DNA of 9,729 nt from Candidatus Zixiibacteriota bacterium (lineage in GTDB: Bacteria; Zixibacteria; MSB-5A5; JAUVRN01). Positions 6,755-9,729 of this stretch are shown in pieces. The stretch lies in contig JAUVRN010000040.1 of assembly GCA_030597645.1 (NCBI GenBank), forward strand, positions 1 to 9,729. The letters are read 5' to 3'. The notes below the pieces were generated by a model. It had not been told where the DNA came from. It did not search any database and saw only the letters and a program-made list of their open reading frames with translations. Every line of letters begins with the position of its first letter. Position 1 is the stretch's first letter. Made by a program: the position numbers and the translations under genes.

Positions 6755-7843
6755 TCAGCGGATCTTCAAGGTCGACAGTGAGATCACCGCAGCGATCATC
6801 CCCATGATCCAGAAACGCGTCACCACTTTGGATTCCGCCCACCCGGATAACTCGAAGTGATGATGAAGCGGGGCCATCTTGAACACTCTTCGGCCACCGC
6901 GTAGCCGGAACGAGAGCACCTGGATGATCACGGACAACGCCTCCGCCACGAACACCGCACCGAGAATCAGCAACAGCAGCTCCTTCTTCAATAGAAGCGC
7001 ACAGGTCCCGATGGCACCGCCCAGCGCCAGAGAGCCGGTGCCGCCCATGAACACTTCCGCGGGATGGCTGTTGAACCAGAGAAATCCGAGGGCCGCGCCA
7101 ACGGCCGCTCCGCAGAACACGGTCAACTCCCCGGCACCCGAGAGGTACTCTATGGAGAGGTATCGGGAGAAGTCCGTGCGCCCGGTGACGTACGCGATCG
7201 CTCCGAGAGCCACAAAACAGATGCCCGACAGACCGATGGCCAGTCCGTCGAGGCCATCGGTGAGATTGACTGCATTGGACGTCCCCGTGATGACGATGAC
7301 GACCAGCCCAATGTAGAGGATCCCGAACTCCAGGACGTAGTTCTTGAAGAAGGGGATCTCAGAGCTGGTTCCGAACTGGAGCGCCGGGGGATAAAAGTAG
7401 AGCCAGGCACCGAGGATGAGTCCCAGCAACACCTGCCCTGCCATCTTGGTCCGTGCCACCATCCCCTTGGGGCGTTTGCGCACGACCTTGAGGTAGTCAT
7501 CGACAAAACCGAGTACGCCCATCCAGATGGTCACCAGCAGCAGCGCCTGCACGAACCGGTTGGTCAAATCGGCCCACAGCAGCGTCGGCAGAACGATCGC
7601 GGCCAGGATCATGATGCCGCCCATGGTCGGTGTACCGGCTTTGGTCCGGTGACTGGCAGGTCCCTCCTCACGGATCTCTTCACCCCACTGCTTGCTGCGG
7701 AGATAGCGAATGATGGCGGGCCCCAGAATCAGAGAGGCCACCAGCGCGGTCACCGCTGCGTAGGCCGTCCGGAACGTGATATAGCGAAACAGATTGAAGA
7801 CCCCGATCTGATCCGCCAGCGGATACAACAGGTGATAGAGCAT
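6755..7843 (-). CDS. mraY: Phospho-N-acetylmuramoyl-pentapeptide transferase MraY, with altered third catalytic position
   Basis: MraY is an integral membrane enzyme that transfers phospho-MurNAc-pentapeptide to undecaprenyl phosphate, giving lipid I. The 362-residue product aligns along its whole length with known MraY proteins and has about ten hydrophobic segments. Motifs include SHRTKAGTPTMGG (64-76), FVDDYLK (113-119) with Asp115-Asp116, NAVNLTDGLDGLA (190-202) and MAPLHHHFELSGW (323-335) with the His triplet at 327-329. The C-terminus, ending LKIR, is also typical. The unusual point is FMGGTGSLALGG at 265-276. The common motif is FMGDxGSLALGG, and its Asp (Asp267 in E. coli) is one of three conserved catalytic or Mg2+-site aspartates. 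Here residue 268 is Gly (GGC at 7042-7040). The ATG at 7843 is four bases past the preceding stop, without a strong ribosome binding site. The enzyme family is certain; the effect of the substitution is not. Confidence 0.96.
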   Translation of the reverse strand: MLYHLLYPLADQIGVFNLFRYITFRTAYAAVTALVASLILGPAIIRYLRSKQWGEEIREEGPASHRTKAGTPTMGGIMILAAIVLPTLLWADLTNRFVQALLLVTIWMGVLGFVDDYLKVVRKRPKGMVARTKMAGQVLLGLILGAWLYFYPPALQFGTSSEIPFFKNYVLEFGILYIGLVVIVITGTSNAVNLTDGLDGLAIGLSGICFVALGAIAYVTGRTDFSRYLSIEYLSGAGELTVFCGAAVGAALGFLWFNSHPAEVFMGGTGSLALGGAIGTCALLLKKELLLLILGAVFVAEALSVIIQVLSFRLRGGRRVFKMAPLHHHFELSGWAESKVVTRFWIMGMIAAVISLSTLKIR

Positions 7844-7847
7844 AGGC

Positions 7848-8339
7848 TCAGTACGGTACGTCCCAGGTTTTCAACTGCTGTTCCGTGGACAGGACTTCGG
7901 CTTCGAGCTGCCCGGGATCGCGAAGCAGACCCTCGAGCGCCGGATCCGTGACGAATCGCTCCTCCCGGAACCGGATCAACCGCGCGTGATATAACCGCAT
8001 GAAGTGGATTCCGATGCGGTGATCACCCCGCTCGTGCAGACTGATGGCCAGCTTCTTCAGCAGCCGTGGATCGGTGTGCGCGTCCTGTGACGCCGCGATT
8101 TCCAGTGCACCGAAATACGCATCGGCGGCCATGCTCCATTCGCCGCGCACGAAGAGTGCGTCGGCGGTCTGCACCCACTGCGCCAGCGACACGCGGTCTG
8201 GACCGGCGTCCGCCGCGTGCGTTTCCTGGCGCGTCACCAGACGGGCCAGTACCGTGAGTGCTCCCAGGAGCAACAGTGCGAACAGCAAGCGGTTGAAATC
8301 CCGGGCGGTTACGGGCCGCCTCGGACCCTGAGCGGTCAT
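7848..8339 (-). CDS. Unrecognised membrane-anchored protein with TPR-like helical repeats, between murF and mraY
   Basis: I do not recognise this 163-residue protein as any standard dcw product. A basic N-terminus (RR at 7-8, Arg13, Arg17) precedes one hydrophobic helix at about 18-35 (FNRLLFALLLLGALTVLARL spans 15-34). By the positive-inside rule this predicts a cytoplasmic N-terminus and an extracytoplasmic remainder. Residues 53-85 (AQWVQTADALFVRGEWSMAA and onward) and 91-124 (LLKKLAISLHERGD and onward) each look like a helix-turn-helix TPR unit, with small residues at the expected packing positions. The C-terminal 40 residues are polar and probably helical. It is clearly a real gene: its ATG overlaps the murF stop as ATGA, AAGGAGG lies four bases upstream, and its stop is four bases before mraY. 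A role as an envelope or divisome adaptor is inference only. TPR homology is judged by eye. Confidence 0.85.
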   Translation of the reverse strand: MTAQGPRRPVTARDFNRLLFALLLLGALTVLARLVTRQETHAADAGPDRVSLAQWVQTADALFVRGEWSMAADAYFGALEIAASQDAHTDPRLLKKLAISLHERGDHRIGIHFMRLYHARLIRFREERFVTDPALEGLLRDPGQLEAEVLSTEQQLKTWDVPY

Positions 8340-9729
8340 GCGTCCTCCTTATCCATGGTTCCCCAGACTTGTTTCATGGCGGCGATCACGACTTCGAGCG
8401 CGATGCCGCGTGAGCCTTTGAGCAGTGTGACGTCGTCGGATTCGCTCCAGCGGTGCACGTCGGACGCGCAATCGACCGCGCGATCGAAGTGCAGGACCCG
8501 GTGCGCCGGCATGCCGGCCGTGCGTGCAGCCGCGGCCAGCACGCGTGACTCCGTGCCTACCACCACCAGTAGATCGAGGGCCTGTGTGGCCGACGACGTG
8601 CCGACCTGGCGGTGCCACGGCTCGGAGTGTTCGCCCAGTTCGAGCATGTCGCCGATCACGGCCACCCGCCGTCGCGTCGCCGGGTAGGCGGCCAGCGCCT
8701 CGAGGGCCGCGAGCACGGCACGGGGATTGGCGTTGTAGACGTCGTCGATGATGGTCGCGGATCCGAAGTGCACGATGCGTGAGCGGTGCGGGGCCGGCTC
8801 CATGACGGCCAGAGCGGCCACCGCCGCAAGCGTATCCACCTGCATGGCCCGTGCCACGGACAACGCCGCCAGAGAGTTGGCCACGTTGTGACTCCCAAAG
8901 ACGGGGAGCACGACCTCTTCGCCGCCATCCAGTCGGAACCGGACCCCGTCGACATCGGATCGAACGTCGTGAGCACGCAGATCCGCGTCGGCGGTCAGTC
9001 CAAAGGTACGGCTACGGGGCCCGAGGCGCGTCGCACGCGCCCGCAGGATCTCGTCGTCCGCGCAGAAGAAGGCGAGGCCGTCGGCCGGCAGCCCTTCGAG
9101 CAGCTCGAACTTGGCCGTGGCCACGTCTTCTATAGTGCCGAGCGTCTCCAGGTGGGCTGGCGCGATGTTGGTGAACACGGCGTACCGCGGCCGGACCAGC
9201 CGAGCCAGGAAGCCGATCTCGCCGCGGGACGACGTGCCCAGTTCACACACGCCAACCTCGCAGCCCGGTTCCAGATCGAACAGGGCCAGGGGAACTCCGA
9301 TACCCGAATTGAGGTTGCCACGCGTGCGGAACACGTGGTAGCGAGCACCGAGGGCTTCCGCGATCATGTCCTTGGTCGTCGTCTTGCCGTTAGATCCGGT
9401 CACGGCCACGAACGGGATGTCGAAGCGATCCCGGTGCCAGCGGGCCAACTGCTGGAGTGCCGCGAGCGTATCGGGTACTTCCAGGCGTGGTACGTCGGGG
9501 GGCGCATCGACCAGCGCAGGATGATCCCGCATCACGAGCAGTACCGCAGCGCCGGCGGTGACCGCGTCACCCAGGTAGTGGTGTCCGTCGGTCCGCTCGC
9601 CCTGCAGCGCCACGAACAGCTGGCCCGGCTGAACCTGGCGCGAGTCGCACGATGCACCGGCAAAGGTGATACCCTGTCCGGTGGTGACCCGTGCACCGGT
9701 ACAGGTCTGATCGACCTGGTAGGCGTCGA
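8336..9729 (-). CDS. murF: UDP-MurNAc-tripeptide--D-alanyl-D-alanine ligase MurF, 5' end beyond window
   Basis: MurF adds the D-Ala-D-Ala dipeptide to the UDP-MurNAc-tripeptide in the cytoplasm using ATP, completing the soluble precursor. The reading frame enters at the window edge and gives 463 residues. A GTG at 9613 is internal: conserved MurF sequence lies upstream of it, including SCDSRQVQPGQLFVA, the family's 'DSR...G.LFVA' motif. About 10-20 N-terminal residues are probably missing. The P-loop VTGSNGKTTTKDM lies at about 9365-9403. Further motifs are NLNSGIGVP, ELGTSSRGEI, NIAPAHLETLG, TAKFELL with the likely carbamylated lysine, GSHNVANSLAA, DDVYNANP (near 8723-8746), IGDMLELGEHS and the C-terminal KGSRGIALE. 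No stop or frameshift interrupts it. Its end overlaps the next gene by four bases. murE normally lies upstream but is not visible. The identification is secure. Confidence 0.97.
   Translation of the reverse strand, partial: DAYQVDQTCTGARVTTGQGITFAGASCDSRQVQPGQLFVALQGERTDGHHYLGDAVTAGAAVLLVMRDHPALVDAPPDVPRLEVPDTLAALQQLARWHRDRFDIPFVAVTGSNGKTTTKDMIAEALGARYHVFRTRGNLNSGIGVPLALFDLEPGCEVGVCELGTSSRGEIGFLARLVRPRYAVFTNIAPAHLETLGTIEDVATAKFELLEGLPADGLAFFCADDEILRARATRLGPRSRTFGLTADADLRAHDVRSDVDGVRFRLDGGEEVVLPVFGSHNVANSLAALSVARAMQVDTLAAVAALAVMEPAPHRSRIVHFGSATIIDDVYNANPRAVLAALEALAAYPATRRRVAVIGDMLELGEHSEPWHRQVGTSSATQALDLLVVVGTESRVLAAAARTAGMPAHRVLHFDRAVDCASDVHRWSESDDVTLLKGSRGIALEVVIAAMKQVWGTMDKEDA
8344..8350 (-). 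promoter_or_regulatory. Strong ribosome binding site for the unassigned gene starting at 8339
   Basis: The minus strand reads AAGGAGG, a full match to the anti-Shine-Dalgarno core, four bases before an ATG that overlaps the murF stop as ATGA. It lies within the last codons of murF. It fixes the start of the unassigned membrane gene and is the best Shine-Dalgarno match I found at any junction in this window. Confidence 0.8.

Larger units (their letters stand above)
1..9729 (-). other. Part of one uninterrupted dcw operon
   Basis: All nine genes lie on the minus strand. The junctions are: murF/unassigned, 4-base overlap; unassigned/mraY, 4-base gap; mraY/murD, 4-base gap; murD/ftsW, 17-base overlap; ftsW/murG, 2-base gap; murG/murC, 1- or 4-base overlap depending on the start; murC/ftsQ, 4-base overlap; ftsQ/ftsA, 9-base gap. 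No intergenic space is long enough for a promoter or a hairpin terminator, so one transcript with translational coupling is the simplest reading. Promoters inside coding sequence cannot be excluded from sequence alone. Confidence 0.85.

Noticed and set aside
8018..8027. 10-base palindrome GGTGATCACC
   Set aside because: It is a single short palindrome inside coding sequence with no second copy noticed and no regulatory context. Chance explains it.
7981..8030. A possible promoter with a TTATAT -10-like hexamer on the minus strand inside the unassigned gene
   Set aside because: No reasonable -35 hexamer lies at the right spacing and the stretch is coding. One AT-rich hexamer is not enough.
9613..9613. 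GTG at 9613 as the start of murF
   Set aside because: The frame continues upstream with the conserved MurF 'DSR...G.LFVA' motif, so this GTG is an internal Val codon.

Overview
The window lies entirely inside a division and cell-wall (dcw) gene cluster read from the minus strand. In transcription order (high to low coordinate) it holds murF (5' end outside the window), a small unrecognised gene, mraY, murD, ftsW, murG, murC, ftsQ/divIB and ftsA (3' end outside the window). The sequence is GC-rich by eye and codes wall to wall. No gap between genes exceeds 9 bases, and several junctions overlap. There is no room for a promoter or terminator between genes, and I see no tRNA, rRNA, mobile element, CRISPR array or repeat family. 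The long plus-strand ORFs are antisense shadows of these genes.

Region by region: 9729-8336 is murF, which adds D-Ala-D-Ala to the UDP-MurNAc-tripeptide. 8339-7848 encodes a predicted single-pass membrane protein with a helical, TPR-like extracytoplasmic part, and I cannot assign it to a known dcw gene. 7843-6755 is mraY (lipid I synthesis), 6750-5359 murD (D-Glu addition), 5375-4266 ftsW (septal glycan polymerase), 4263-3181 murG (lipid II synthesis), 3184-1760 murC (L-Ala addition), 1763-1074 ftsQ/divIB (divisome assembly) and 1064-1 ftsA (actin-like membrane tether for FtsZ). Together they cover the UDP-MurNAc-peptide ligases except MurE, both lipid-linked steps, the septal polymerase and two divisome proteins. 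murE and ftsI would be expected upstream and ftsZ downstream, but neither region is in view. Neither murB nor ddl lies between murC and ftsQ, where many other clusters carry one or both.

The gene set and order fit a bacterium with a conventional peptidoglycan and FtsZ division pathway. High GC, the MraY sequence style and the unfamiliar murF-mraY insert suggest to me a less-studied Gram-negative lineage, perhaps near the Gemmatimonadota or the wider FCB group. That placement is an impression, not a demonstrated result.

The main points of interest are the unassigned membrane/TPR-like protein between murF and mraY, which has the best ribosome binding site seen here, and a glycine in MraY where the third catalytic aspartate is normally found. 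Lesser points are a short FtsQ with almost no cytoplasmic tail and glycine-loop substitutions in MurG and FtsA. This is mainly a housekeeping region. I do not see a new multi-gene system in it.
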